A stretch of 64,000 bases of DNA from Bradyrhizobium mercantei (lineage in GTDB: Bacteria; Pseudomonadota; Alphaproteobacteria; Rhizobiales; Xanthobacteraceae): NCBI RefSeq assembly GCF_001982635.1, contig NZ_MKFI01000004.1:427609-491608 (forward strand), read 5' to 3'. Position numbers and translations under genes: made by a program. Under the pieces are notes generated by a model that made no database searches, was not told the origin of the DNA, and saw only the letters and a program-made list of their open reading frames with translations. This document shows, piece by piece, positions 25,082-33,244 of the stretch (the first letter of the stretch is position 1; each line of letters begins with the position of its first letter).

Positions 25082-26083
25082 TCAGTTGATCGCGCGGATC
25101 AGGTTCTTGATCTTCTCCGCGTGCGGGCCGAGCTCCTTGGCGAGCTTGTCGAGATAGGGATCGGCGATCGCGGTAAAGCTCTTCTTGTCCACATCCTCGA
25201 CCACCTTGACGCCGAACGACTTCAGCTTGGTCAGCGCGTTCCGCTCCAGCTCGAAGGCCTTCTGCGGCTCCTTGGCGCTGACCTCGTTGGCGGCGGCCTG
25301 CACCCACTGCTTCTGCTCGGCGGAGAGGCTCTGCCAAAGTCTGTCGGAGACGAACAGCAGCGCGTTGTTGGCCTCGTGCTCGGTGATCGAGAGCACCGGC
25401 GCGACCTCATAGTGCTTGTTGACGAGATAGACGTTGATGCTGTTCTCGGCGGCATCGACCACGCCGGTCTGCAGCGAGGTGTAGACGCTGCCGAACGGCA
25501 TGTGCACCGTCTGCGCGCCATAGGCCGGGAACATGGTGTCCTCGGTCGCGGTCGCCTGCACCCGGACCTTCACGCCCTTGAGGTCGCCGACATTGTGGAT
25601 TTCCCGCTTGCTGTAGATGTGGCGCACGCCCTGTGAGCCGGTGCCGATCACGTGCAGGCCCTGGGCGGTGTCGTCGATCATCGTCTTGATGGCCTCGAAC
25701 ACCTTGGGGTCGGCCAGCGCCTTGATCACATGGGCGTCGTTGCGGAACAGGAAGTGCAGCGACATCACGCCCGCCTGCGGCGAGATCGTCGCGGTGTTGG
25801 CCGAGGAGATGATCGCGAATTCGATATCGCCCGACTTCACGAGCTGCAGCAGCTGCGGCTCCTGGCCGAGCTGCGCGCCGGGATATTGGTCGACGATCAT
25901 CGTCCCCTTGCTCAGTTCCTTGAGCTTGTCGGCGAACAGATCACCGGCGACCGAATAGCCGGTGTTGCGCGGCTGGTCGTAGGCGAAGCGGAAGTGCTTG
26001 ACCTCCTGCGCACCGACGCGCGCCGGCAGCAGCAGCGCTGCCGCGGCCATGGCGATCCCGACGATCCTGGCTGAAGTGCCCAT
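25082..26083 (-). CDS. dctP: TRAP transporter substrate-binding protein (DctP)
   Basis: A periplasmic solute receptor of 333 residues. ATG 26083 follows GGGGGAAC at good spacing; the N-terminus MGTSARIVGIAMAAAALLLPARVGA is a Sec signal peptide. The mature part has the DctP pattern KHFRFAYDQPRNTGYSVAGDLFADKLKELSKGTMIVDQYPGAQLGQEPQLLQLVKSGDIEF, and the conserved arginine contact region KGVKVRVQATATEDTMF that binds a substrate carboxylate. Together with DctQ/DctM and the neighbouring sugar-acid enzymes this suggests uptake of a uronate or other sugar acid. Two palindromes matching the GntR sites are upstream (26135-26147, 26200-26212). Confidence 0.92.
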   Translation of the reverse strand: MGTSARIVGIAMAAAALLLPARVGAQEVKHFRFAYDQPRNTGYSVAGDLFADKLKELSKGTMIVDQYPGAQLGQEPQLLQLVKSGDIEFAIISSANTATISPQAGVMSLHFLFRNDAHVIKALADPKVFEAIKTMIDDTAQGLHVIGTGSQGVRHIYSKREIHNVGDLKGVKVRVQATATEDTMFPAYGAQTVHMPFGSVYTSLQTGVVDAAENSINVYLVNKHYEVAPVLSITEHEANNALLFVSDRLWQSLSAEQKQWVQAAANEVSAKEPQKAFELERNALTKLKSFGVKVVEDVDKKSFTAIADPYLDKLAKELGPHAEKIKNLIRAIN

Positions 26084-26134
26084 CGCGACGTTCCCCCTGT
26101 TTTTGATTGACGCGATCATCCCACCAGTCGCGCG

Positions 26135-26147
26135 GGATTGTCAATAA
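26135..26147 (-). promoter_or_regulatory. candidate GntR operator upstream of dctP, proximal
   Basis: GGATTGTCAATAA matches the palindrome TTATTGTCAATAA at 11 of 13 positions. It ends 52 bases before the dctP start codon. A second, weaker copy lies 65 bases further upstream, echoing the pair in the ilvD-like/gntR gap. Confidence 0.55.
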
Positions 26148-26199
26148 AACAGAGGTAATCAGCTCGTCGTAGGCATCAATGAGCGCTGCACGCCGGGAA

Positions 26200-26212
26200 T
26201 TATCGACAATTT
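26200..26212 (-). promoter_or_regulatory. candidate GntR operator upstream of dctP, distal
   Basis: TTATCGACAATTT matches TTATTGACAATAA at 10 of 13 positions. It is in the 153-base gap between the dehydratase stop and the dctP start, allowing a second regulated promoter for the TRAP genes. The match is weaker than for the other sites. Confidence 0.45.
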
Positions 26213-26236
26213 GGCCGCAGCGCCGAACGGCGCCAA

Positions 26237-27940
26237 TTACTTGCCCTTGGCGCGCATGAAGTCGAAATCGCAGCCCTCGTCGGCCTGCAGGATGGTCTCG
26301 TTGAAGAGGTGCGCGTAGCCGCGCTTGGCCCAATCCGGCGTGCCGGCCGGCGCGAGTGCAGCGCGACGCTTCGCAAGTTCAGCCTCGTCGACCAGCAGAT
26401 CGATGCTGCGCTTGGCGACATCGAGCCGGATCATGTCGCCGTTGCGCACTAGCCCGAGCGGACCGCCGACGGCGGATTCCGGCGTGATGTGCAGCACGAT
26501 GGTGCCGAACGCGGTGCCGCTCATCCGCGCATCGGAGATGCGGACCATGTCCTTCACCCCGGTACGCGCAAGCTTCTTCGGGATCGGCAGGTAGCCCGCC
26601 TCCGGCATGCCCGGCGCGCCCTTCGGGCCGGCGTTGCGCAACACCAGCACGTCGTCGGCGGTCACATCGAGCGCGGGATCGTCGACCCGCAGCGTCATGT
26701 CCTCGACCGATTCGAACACCACGGCGCGGCCGGTGTGCTGCAACAGCTTCGGGCTCGCCGCCGACTGCTTGATGACGGCGCCGCGCGGCGCGAGATTGCC
26801 GTGCAGGATCGCCATCGCGCCTTCGGACTTGATCGGGTTCGCCTTGGAGCGGATCGCATCCTGCCCCGGCACGTCCTCCGCATTTGCCACGACCTCGCGC
26901 AAGGTCTGACCGGTGATGGTTTTGGCATCGAGGTCGATGAGGTCGCCGAGTTGCGCCATCAGCCTCGGCACGCCGCCGGCATGATGGAAATGCTCCATGT
27001 AGTGCTCGCCCGACGGCTTGAGGTCGACCAGCACGGGCACCTCGCGGCCGAGCCTGTCGAACGCCTCGAGGTCGATCTTGTGCGGCGAGCGGTTGGCGAT
27101 CGCGGTGAGGTGAATGAGGCCGTTGGTCGAACCGCCGATCGCCTGCATGACCACCTGCGCGTTGCGGAACGAGGCCGGCGTCAGGATCTCGCTTGGCTTC
27201 GGTCCCTTGGTCTTCGCCATCTCGGCGGCGACGCGGCCGCTGGCCTCCGCGGAGCGGAAGCGTTCGGCATGCGGCGCCGGGATCGTCGCGCTCATCGGCA
27301 GCGACAGGCCGAGCGCCTCGGTGATGCAGGCCATGGTGGAGGCCGTGCCCATCACCATGCAAGTGCCCACGGAAGGCGCAAGGCGGCCGTTCACCGCCTC
27401 GATCTCATTGTCGTCGATCTCGCCGGCGCGATACTTGCCCCACAGCCTCCGGCAATCGGTGCAGGCGCCGAGCACCTCGCCCTTGTGATGGCCGACCACC
27501 ATCGGGCCGACCGGAATCACCACCGTCGGCAGATCGGCGCTGATCGCGGCCATGATCTGCGCCGGGAGGGTCTTGTCGCAGCCGCCGATCACGATCACCG
27601 CATCCATCGGCTGGGCGCGGATCATCTCCTCGGTATCCATCGCCATCAGGTTGCGCAGATACATCGAGGTCGGATGTGCAAAGCTCTCGGCGATCGAGAT
27701 GGTCGGAAACACGAACGGCATCGCGCCCGACAGCATCACGCCGCGCTTCACGGCCTCGATGATCTGCGGGACGTTGCCATGGCAGGGATTGTAATCGCTG
27801 TAGGTGTTGGTGATGCCGACGATCGGGCGATTGAGCGCATCGTCCGAATAGCCCATCGCCTTGATGAACGCCTTGCGCAGGAACAGCGAGAAGCCGGCGT
27901 CACCATAGCTGGTCAGTCCCTTGCGAAGTCCGTCGGCCAT
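26237..27940 (-). CDS. IlvD/Edd-family sugar-acid (or dihydroxy-acid) dehydratase
   Basis: A 567-residue iron-sulfur dehydratase starting at ATG 27940 (MADGLRKGLTSYGDAGFSLFLRKA), preceded by GAGAAGAAA. Cluster and active-site landmarks are NPCHGN, VIGGCDKTLPAQ and GACTDCRRLWGKYRAGE, then QAIGGSTNGLIHL and the C-terminal RISDARMSGTAFGTIVLHITPES. The N-terminal LFLRKAFIKAMGYSDDALNRPIVGITNTYSDYNPCH matches the pentonate/hexonate dehydratase branch better than the valine-pathway enzyme. It probably dehydrates a sugar acid to a 2-keto-3-deoxy acid. It is divergent from gntR and upstream of the TRAP genes, so import and catabolism are co-regulated. Confidence 0.88.
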   Translation of the reverse strand: MADGLRKGLTSYGDAGFSLFLRKAFIKAMGYSDDALNRPIVGITNTYSDYNPCHGNVPQIIEAVKRGVMLSGAMPFVFPTISIAESFAHPTSMYLRNLMAMDTEEMIRAQPMDAVIVIGGCDKTLPAQIMAAISADLPTVVIPVGPMVVGHHKGEVLGACTDCRRLWGKYRAGEIDDNEIEAVNGRLAPSVGTCMVMGTASTMACITEALGLSLPMSATIPAPHAERFRSAEASGRVAAEMAKTKGPKPSEILTPASFRNAQVVMQAIGGSTNGLIHLTAIANRSPHKIDLEAFDRLGREVPVLVDLKPSGEHYMEHFHHAGGVPRLMAQLGDLIDLDAKTITGQTLREVVANAEDVPGQDAIRSKANPIKSEGAMAILHGNLAPRGAVIKQSAASPKLLQHTGRAVVFESVEDMTLRVDDPALDVTADDVLVLRNAGPKGAPGMPEAGYLPIPKKLARTGVKDMVRISDARMSGTAFGTIVLHITPESAVGGPLGLVRNGDMIRLDVAKRSIDLLVDEAELAKRRAALAPAGTPDWAKRGYAHLFNETILQADEGCDFDFMRAKGK

Positions 27941-27990
27941 TTTCTTCTCGTCCTTTTGGTGGTTCGGCCGCACTTAAGGAGCGGCGGGAA

Positions 27991-28003
27991 TTATTGTCAA
28001 TAT
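27991..28003. promoter_or_regulatory. candidate GntR operator, dehydratase-proximal
   Basis: TTATTGTCAATAT is a near-perfect palindrome around a central T, 51 bases upstream of the dehydratase start in the divergent gap. A perfect version lies 63 bases away, about six helical turns, which would suit two dimers on one DNA face. Confidence 0.65.
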
Positions 28004-28053
28004 GAGATAATCTGGCGGCGGCGGGCAGCTGGTCTGCGGCAAAATCGCCCCCA

Positions 28054-28066
28054 TTATTGACAATAA
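28054..28066. promoter_or_regulatory. candidate GntR operator, gntR-proximal
   Basis: TTATTGACAATAA is a perfect palindrome around a central A, 48 bases before the gntR start codon. Its position allows autoregulation of gntR and repression of the divergent dehydratase gene. Confidence 0.68.
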
Positions 28067-28113
28067 CCACGGCGTCATGCTGACCTCCCGCATCGATCCG
28101 AAGCCGAGCACGC

Positions 28114-28806
28114 ATGACAGCCGCGCCCACCTTGCCCGAACTCCAGCCCCCCTCGCGCGAGGAGGAGCAGGCGGAAGTAATCCGCCGGCTGGAGGAGGAC
28201 ATCATCTTCGGCCGCTTCGCGCCGGGTTTGCGGCTGGTCGAGGATACGCTGATGCAGCGCTACAGCGCGAGCCGGCATTTCGTCCGCCAGGCGCTGTTCC
28301 AGCTCGAGCGCCAGGGCATCGTGCTGCGCGAGAAGAACGTCGGCGCCACGGTGCGGTTCTATTCGGCCGAGGAAGTGCGGCAGATCTATGAGGTGCGCGA
28401 GATGCTGACGCGCCAGGCCGCGCTGATGATCGCCCTGCCCGCGCCCGACAGCCTGATCGACCAACTGAGCGAGCTGCAACGGCATTATTGCATCAAGGCC
28501 GACGCGCAGGACATGCGCGGCGTCCACGAAACCAACGATGCGTTCCACCTCGCGCTGTTCTCGGCCTGCGGCAATCCCTACCTGGTGCGCTCGCTGCAGG
28601 ACTACATGAACCTGACGCTGCCGATGCGCGCCAAGAATCTCGCCGACAGCGATGGCCTCGCGCTGTCGCGGCGCCAACATGAGTTGATGATCGAGCTTTT
28701 GAAGGGTCGCGACAGCTGGGCGCTGGCGCAGCTCTGCGTCGATCACATGCAGTACAGCAAGGCGGATTATCTTGTCCGCATCTCCAACGACAAAAAGCCG
28801 CAATAG
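28114..28806 (+). CDS. GntR-family regulator, FCD (FadR-like) subfamily
   Basis: A 230-residue regulator. The winged-helix domain spans about residues 20-90 (EVIRRLEEDIIFGRFAPGLRLVEDTLMQRYSASRHFVRQALFQLERQGIVLREKNVGATV). An FCD ligand domain follows, with the typical LYEVREMLTRQAALM-like helix and the metal/ligand Asp and His positions (HETNDAFHLALFSACGNP). Members sense sugar acids or organic acids. The gene is divergent from the dehydratase with two TTATTGwCAATAA palindromes between them, the expected arrangement for an autoregulated repressor of the dehydratase-TRAP operon. Confidence 0.9.
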   Translation: MTAAPTLPELQPPSREEEQAEVIRRLEEDIIFGRFAPGLRLVEDTLMQRYSASRHFVRQALFQLERQGIVLREKNVGATVRFYSAEEVRQIYEVREMLTRQAALMIALPAPDSLIDQLSELQRHYCIKADAQDMRGVHETNDAFHLALFSACGNPYLVRSLQDYMNLTLPMRAKNLADSDGLALSRRQHELMIELLKGRDSWALAQLCVDHMQYSKADYLVRISNDKKPQ

Positions 28807-28840
28807 CGCGATACCCGGCCTCCTCGTGAAGGAGACGGCG

Positions 28841-29413
28841 ATGCGCTATGTGACTTTGCTGATTGGATCGTTCGCCGTGCACCTCGCACTTGGCGGCATC
28901 GCCGAGGCGGCCGATCCGCGCGCCACCGAGCTCACCTACGAGCCCTGGGCCAAGACCTGCCTGACCGAGGCTAGCTGCTTCGTCGCCGCCGCCGCGCGCG
29001 GCAAGTGCGCGCCGTCGGGCGGCACCATCAGCATCTCGCCGCAGAGCAGCACGCGTGCGCTGCTCACCGCCAATGTCGGAACGCGGACCATGCTGGAAGG
29101 CACAATCAGCCTCCGGATCGATCAGGACGAGCCGATGCAGATCGCCAGAACACATTGCTACACGCTCGGCTGCGGCGGCACGCTGGAGGCCAATGGCGAG
29201 CTGATCGAACGGCTCAAGCACGCGCAAACGATCGCGGTAGAAGCCAAGAACCTGACCGGGCAGAAGATCAGCCTCACCTTCCCGCTCAGCCACTTCTCGC
29301 AGACCTATGATGGGCCCGGAAGCGCACCGAAGGCGACATCCGGGAAAGGCGCGAACGAGCCGCAGCGCGAGCACACCGAGGCGGTGAAGCAGCTGCCGCA
29401 GTGCGAGGACTGA
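28841..29413 (+). CDS. IalB-like (invasion-associated locus B family) secreted protein
   Basis: A 190-residue exported protein. ATG 28841 follows GGAG at seven bases; residues 1-24 (MRYVTLLIGSFAVHLALGGIAEAA) are a Sec signal peptide. The mature protein has the IalB-type layout: an early Cys pair region (KTCLTEASCFV), a central acidic segment ISLRIDQDEP, then HCYTLGCGGTLEAN and a final hydrophobic FPLSHFSQTYDG. Rhizobia carry several such proteins, whose function outside Bartonella is unclear. A charged tail follows. Its stop codon abuts the stop of the convergent uronate dehydrogenase gene with no gap. Confidence 0.78.
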   Translation: MRYVTLLIGSFAVHLALGGIAEAADPRATELTYEPWAKTCLTEASCFVAAAARGKCAPSGGTISISPQSSTRALLTANVGTRTMLEGTISLRIDQDEPMQIARTHCYTLGCGGTLEANGELIERLKHAQTIAVEAKNLTGQKISLTFPLSHFSQTYDGPGSAPKATSGKGANEPQREHTEAVKQLPQCED

Positions 29414-30235
29414 TCACGTCTTCCAGTCGATCACCCTCTCCTTGTCGCCGTCGAACTCCATGCTGCAGAACGCGCCGCCCTGGTAATAGTCGCCGACCGG
29501 ATCCGGCAGCAGCTTCGCCTGCTCGGCCATTGCATGCTCGCGGAAGTCCTCGCCGCGGCCGGTCGGGCGATAGCCGAGATCATAGGCGCGGTGATTGTCC
29601 CACCATGAGCGCTCATTGTAGGACGCGCCGTACAGCACCTCGAAATGGATATCGGGGTGCTCGAGCCCGATCCGGCAGAGCTGCACCAGATCCTCCGGCT
29701 TGAGCCAGATCGAGAGCCTGCGGTGATCGAGCGGCGCCTCGCCGAAATTGCCGATCCGGATGCAGGTCACCTTGATGCCGTGCTTGTCGGCATAGAGCGC
29801 GCCGACGCCTTCGCCGAACACCTTGCTCACCCCGTAGCGGCTGTCCGGCCGCGCGGTGACGTCGGTGCCGATGCGGTGATGGCGGGGATAGAAGCCGACC
29901 GCGTGATTGGATGAGGCGAAGACCACCCGCTTGACGCCCTTTTTGCGCGCCGCCTCGAACAGATTGTAGCAGCCGATGATGTTGGACTGCAGGATCGCAT
30001 CCCAGGGACCTTCGACCGAATAGCCGCCGAAATGCAGGATGCCGTCGACGCCCTCGCAGATCGCCTCGACCTGTGCGAGATCGGCGAGATCGGCTGCCTT
30101 GAATGTCTCGTTGTTGCCGAGATCGGACGGCGGCTTGATGTCGCTCAGCAGGAGGTCCGGATAGATCGGCGGCAATAGCTTGCGCAGGCTCGCGCCGATT
30201 CCACCCGATGCACCGGTCATCAATATGCGTGGCAT
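29414..30235 (-). CDS. udh: uronate dehydrogenase-like NAD-dependent epimerase/dehydratase family protein
   Basis: A short-chain extended-SDR enzyme of 273 residues from ATG 30235 (MPRILMTGASGGIG). The NAD loop TGASGGIG is at 7-14, the SSNHAVGFYPR block at 108-118, and the catalytic YxxxK is Y134/K138 (YGVSK). The combination ILHFGGYSVEGPWDAILQSNI, SSNHAVGFYPR and RIGNFGEAP is the pattern of bacterial uronate dehydrogenase, which oxidises D-galacturonate or D-glucuronate to the aldaro-lactone with NAD+. The divergent SMP-30 gene would hydrolyse that lactone. Other epimerase-family functions cannot be excluded, but length and blocks fit Udh well. Confidence 0.75.
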   Translation of the reverse strand: MPRILMTGASGGIGASLRKLLPPIYPDLLLSDIKPPSDLGNNETFKAADLADLAQVEAICEGVDGILHFGGYSVEGPWDAILQSNIIGCYNLFEAARKKGVKRVVFASSNHAVGFYPRHHRIGTDVTARPDSRYGVSKVFGEGVGALYADKHGIKVTCIRIGNFGEAPLDHRRLSIWLKPEDLVQLCRIGLEHPDIHFEVLYGASYNERSWWDNHRAYDLGYRPTGRGEDFREHAMAEQAKLLPDPVGDYYQGGAFCSMEFDGDKERVIDWKT

Positions 30236-30254
30236 GCCGTCCCTCGTCTTTCCT

Positions 30255-30301
30255 GTTTGCTGCAGCCGAATTGCGATCGCAGGCCGACAATGATAGCAAA
30301 C
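30255..30301. promoter_or_regulatory. inverted repeat in the udh/SMP-30 divergent promoter region
   Basis: GTTTGCT (30255-30261) and AGCAAAC (30295-30301) are exact complements, flanking GCGATCGC. In the 113-base divergent gap this could be a regulator site or an mRNA hairpin. It does not resemble the TTATTGwCAATAA sites. Confidence 0.35.
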
Positions 30302-30348
30302 CATGCGCTCAAGGAAACACCATCGAAACACAACAACGAGAACAGCAA

Positions 30349-31311
30349 ATGTCCGATGTTCATTCCGCCGGCTGGCGTCCCGCAACCTACTATCCCGATC
30401 CCGCGATCCACGCACTCGATCCGCGCTTCGAGAAATACTGGCTGAAGCTCTCCGCCGTCGAGCGCATCGCCACCGGCCTGCGCTGGGCCGAAGGTCCGGT
30501 ATGGTTCGGTGACGGCCGCTATCTGTTGTGCAGTGACATCCCGAACCAGCGCATCCTCAAATGGGAGGAGGAGACCGGCGCGGTCAGCATCTTCCGCAAG
30601 CCGTCGAACTTCGCCAACGGCAACACCCGCGACCGCCAGGGCCGGCTGATCACCTGCGAGCATGGCGGCCGCCGTGTGGTGCGCACCGAATATGACGGAT
30701 CGATTACGGTGCTGATCGATAGCTTCGGCGGCAAGCGGCTGAACTCGCCGAACGACGTGGTGGTGAAATCCGACGGTTCGATCTGGTTCACCGATCCGAT
30801 CTTCGGCCTGCTCGGCAATTACGAAGGCTACAAGGCCGATCCCGAGATCGAGCCGAATGTCTATCGGCTCGATCCCGCAACCGGCAAGGCGACTGTCGTC
30901 GCCGAGGGTGTGCTCGGCCCGAACGGGCTGTGCTTCTCGCCGGACGAGAGGATCCTCTACGTCGTCGAATCCCGCGGCGAGCCGAACCGCAAGATCCTCG
31001 CCTATGATGTCTCCGCCGACGGCAAATCGATTTCCAACAAGCGCGTGTTCATCGACGCCGGCCCGGGCACGCCCGACGGCATGCGCTGCGACATCGACGG
31101 CAATCTGTGGTGCGGCTGGGGCATGGGCGATCCCGAGCTCGACGGCGTCGTGGTGTTCGCGCCCGACGGCGTCATGATCGGCCGCATCGCGCTGCCGGAG
31201 CGCTGCGCCAATCTCTGCTTCGGCGGCGTCAAACGCAATCGCCTGTTCATGGCGGCGAGCCAGTCGATCTATGCGCTCTACGTCAACACCCAGGGCGCGC
31301 TCGGCGGTTGA
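30349..31311 (+). CDS. SMP-30/gluconolactonase-family lactonase
   Basis: A 320-residue six-bladed beta-propeller lactonase starting at ATG 30349 (MSDVHSAGWRPATYYPD). Divalent-metal positions of the family are visible: Glu48 in RWAEGPVW, Asn in LNSPNDVVVKSDGSIWFTDP and Asp in GTPDGMRCDIDGNLW. Such enzymes open sugar-acid lactones. Placed head-to-head with uronate dehydrogenase, its likely substrate is the galactaro- or glucaro-lactone, giving the aldarate. A family B palindromic element follows the stop by seven bases. Confidence 0.85.
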   Translation: MSDVHSAGWRPATYYPDPAIHALDPRFEKYWLKLSAVERIATGLRWAEGPVWFGDGRYLLCSDIPNQRILKWEEETGAVSIFRKPSNFANGNTRDRQGRLITCEHGGRRVVRTEYDGSITVLIDSFGGKRLNSPNDVVVKSDGSIWFTDPIFGLLGNYEGYKADPEIEPNVYRLDPATGKATVVAEGVLGPNGLCFSPDERILYVVESRGEPNRKILAYDVSADGKSISNKRVFIDAGPGTPDGMRCDIDGNLWCGWGMGDPELDGVVVFAPDGVMIGRIALPERCANLCFGGVKRNRLFMAASQSIYALYVNTQGALGG

Positions 31312-31317
31312 CCCGAC

Positions 31318-31403
31318 CGTCATTGCGAGGAGCGAAGCGACGAAGCAATCCATCTCTCCGCGCACGAGGAGAGATGGATTGCTTCGCTTCGCTCGCAATG
31401 ACG
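31318..31403. repeat. intergenic inverted repeat, family B copy 2
   Basis: Outer ends CGTCATTGCGAGGAGCGAAG and CTTCGCTCGCAATGACG enclose GAAGCAATCCATCTCTCC and its complement GGAGAGATGGATTGCTTC, making a long, nearly continuous hairpin of about 86 bases. It lies between the converging SMP-30 and aldehyde dehydrogenase genes. Confidence 0.88.
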
Positions 31404-31506
31404 AAGTCGTAAGACTTCAAACCTTCTAAACTTTACATCCCGAAACGTCTGACGCCGGAGCGGTGATCCGCCCCGGCGCCAGAATGTCGTCTCTCGTGCT
31501 TTCGGC

Positions 31507-32940
31507 TTACGCGGCGTTGTAGCCGGCGACAGCCTTGGCCTCGAGATATTCTTCCAGACCGTAACGGCCCCACTCGCGGCCGTTGCCGGACTGCTTGTAG
31601 CCGCCGAACGGTGCGGAACGCTCGTTCGGCACGCCCTGCAGGTTGACGTTGCCGGCGCGGATCTGGCGGCCGACGCGGCGCGCGGTTTCCACGGTGTCGG
31701 CCGAGACGTAACCGGCGAGACCATACGGCGTGTCGTTGGCGATCTTGACGGCTTCAGCCTCGTCCTTGGCGCCGAGAATGGTCAGCACCGGTCCGAAGAT
31801 CTCCTCGCGGGCGATCGTCATGTCGTTGGTGACGTCGGCGAAGATGGTCGGACGGACATAGAAGCCCTTGTTGACGCCCTCGGGCAGGCCCGGGCCACCG
31901 GCGACGAGCGTTGCGCCCTCGTCGATGCCCTTCTGGATCAGCGCCTGGATCTTGTCCCACTGGCCGCGGTTGACCACGGGGCCGATCGTGGTGCCGTCGG
32001 CACGCGGATCGCCGGCCTTGGTCTTGTCGGCGACGCCCTTCGCGATCGCGGCCACTTCCTTCATCTTGGAGAGCGGCACGATCATGCGCGACGGCGCGTT
32101 GCAGGACTGGCCGGAGTTGTTGAACATGTGCATCACGCCGCCGGTCACCGCCTTGGCGAGGTCCGCACCCTCCAGGATCACGTTCGGCGACTTGCCGCCG
32201 AGCTCCTGGCTGACGCGCTTGACGGTCGGCGCCGCACGCTTGGCGACGTCGACGCCGGCGCGGGTCGAACCGGTGAACGAGATCATGTCGATGTCCGGGT
32301 GCTCGCTCATCGCGGCACCCACCTCCGGGCCGAGGCCGTTGAGGAGGTTGAACACGCCCTTCGGCACGCCGGCTTCATGGAGGATTTCCGCGAAGATCAG
32401 CGCCGAGGTCGGGGTGAACTCCGACGGCTTCAGGATCATGGTGCAGCCGGCGGCGAGCGCGGGCGCGACCTTGCAGGCGATCTGGTTGAGCGGCCAGTTC
32501 CAGGGGGTGATCATGCCGACGACGCCGACCGGCTCGCGCACGATCACGGCGGTGCCCATGGTCTCCTCGAACTCGTACTTCTTGAGCACTTCGAGGGTGT
32601 TCATGAGGTGGCCGAGGCCGGCGCCGGCCTGCAGCTTCTCGGCCATCGGCAGCGGCGCGCCCATCTCGTCGGAGACGGCGGCGCCGATTTCCTTCATGCG
32701 GCCCTTGTAGACCTCGACGACCTTGGTGAGCAGCGCGATGCGCTCCTCGCGGCTGGTCTTGGAATAAGTCTCGAACGCGCGCTTGGCGGCGGCAACTGCC
32801 TTGTCGACATCGGCCTTGGAGCCGAGCGCAATCTCATACATCGCCTCTTCGGTCGCCGGATTGACGACGGGGGTGGACTTGCCTTTGACGACGGGATCGA
32901 CCCAGGCGCCGTCGATGTAGAATTGCATGCGATTGACCAT
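31507..32940 (-). CDS. NAD(P)-dependent aldehyde dehydrogenase
   Basis: A 477-residue ALDH from ATG 32940 (MVNRMQFYIDGAWVDP), preceded by AGAGGTTT. Catalytic residues: C280 in NNSGQSC, E246 in QELGGKSP, N148 in TPWNWP, with K171 binding the cofactor. The family is broad; substrates include betaine aldehyde, semialdehydes and other aliphatic aldehydes. Next to sugar-acid genes, 2-oxoglutarate semialdehyde (the last step of pentonate/aldarate oxidation) is a possible substrate, but the sequence NSGQSCNAPSRM does not by itself establish this. The single gene is bounded by repeats on both sides. Confidence 0.87.
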   Translation of the reverse strand: MVNRMQFYIDGAWVDPVVKGKSTPVVNPATEEAMYEIALGSKADVDKAVAAAKRAFETYSKTSREERIALLTKVVEVYKGRMKEIGAAVSDEMGAPLPMAEKLQAGAGLGHLMNTLEVLKKYEFEETMGTAVIVREPVGVVGMITPWNWPLNQIACKVAPALAAGCTMILKPSEFTPTSALIFAEILHEAGVPKGVFNLLNGLGPEVGAAMSEHPDIDMISFTGSTRAGVDVAKRAAPTVKRVSQELGGKSPNVILEGADLAKAVTGGVMHMFNNSGQSCNAPSRMIVPLSKMKEVAAIAKGVADKTKAGDPRADGTTIGPVVNRGQWDKIQALIQKGIDEGATLVAGGPGLPEGVNKGFYVRPTIFADVTNDMTIAREEIFGPVLTILGAKDEAEAVKIANDTPYGLAGYVSADTVETARRVGRQIRAGNVNLQGVPNERSAPFGGYKQSGNGREWGRYGLEEYLEAKAVAGYNAA

Positions 32941-33102
32941 CGGAAACCTCTTGTACGGGGCGTATGGAATTGGGAACGGAAAGCGTTCGGCAGGCATCCT
33001 TGCACGAAAGCAGGGCGAATTGAACCCGCCATATGCGGGGCGCGGCTCGTGCACGCCCACGGCATATAAGATGCGAGGCGCGCAGGTGGCAAGGCTCCAA
33101 CT

Positions 33103-33226
33103 GTCGTCCCGGCGGAGGCCGGGACCCATAACCACCACCGCTAATGGTGAGAGAGTGCTGGGGCAACGACTCGCGTTCAAAACACTCTTCTGTGGTAATG
33201 GGTCCCGGCCTTCGCCGGGACGACGA
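33103..33226. repeat. intergenic inverted repeat, family A copy 4
   Basis: Left arm GTCGTCCCGGCGGAGGCC...GGGACCCATA and right arm AATGGGTCCCGGCC...GCCGGGACGACGA are about 124 bases apart. It accounts for nearly half of the 304-base gap 32941-33244; the remainder (32941-33102) shows no recognisable gene. Confidence 0.85.
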
Positions 33227-33244
33227 TGGGGAGAGGATTAGGCC

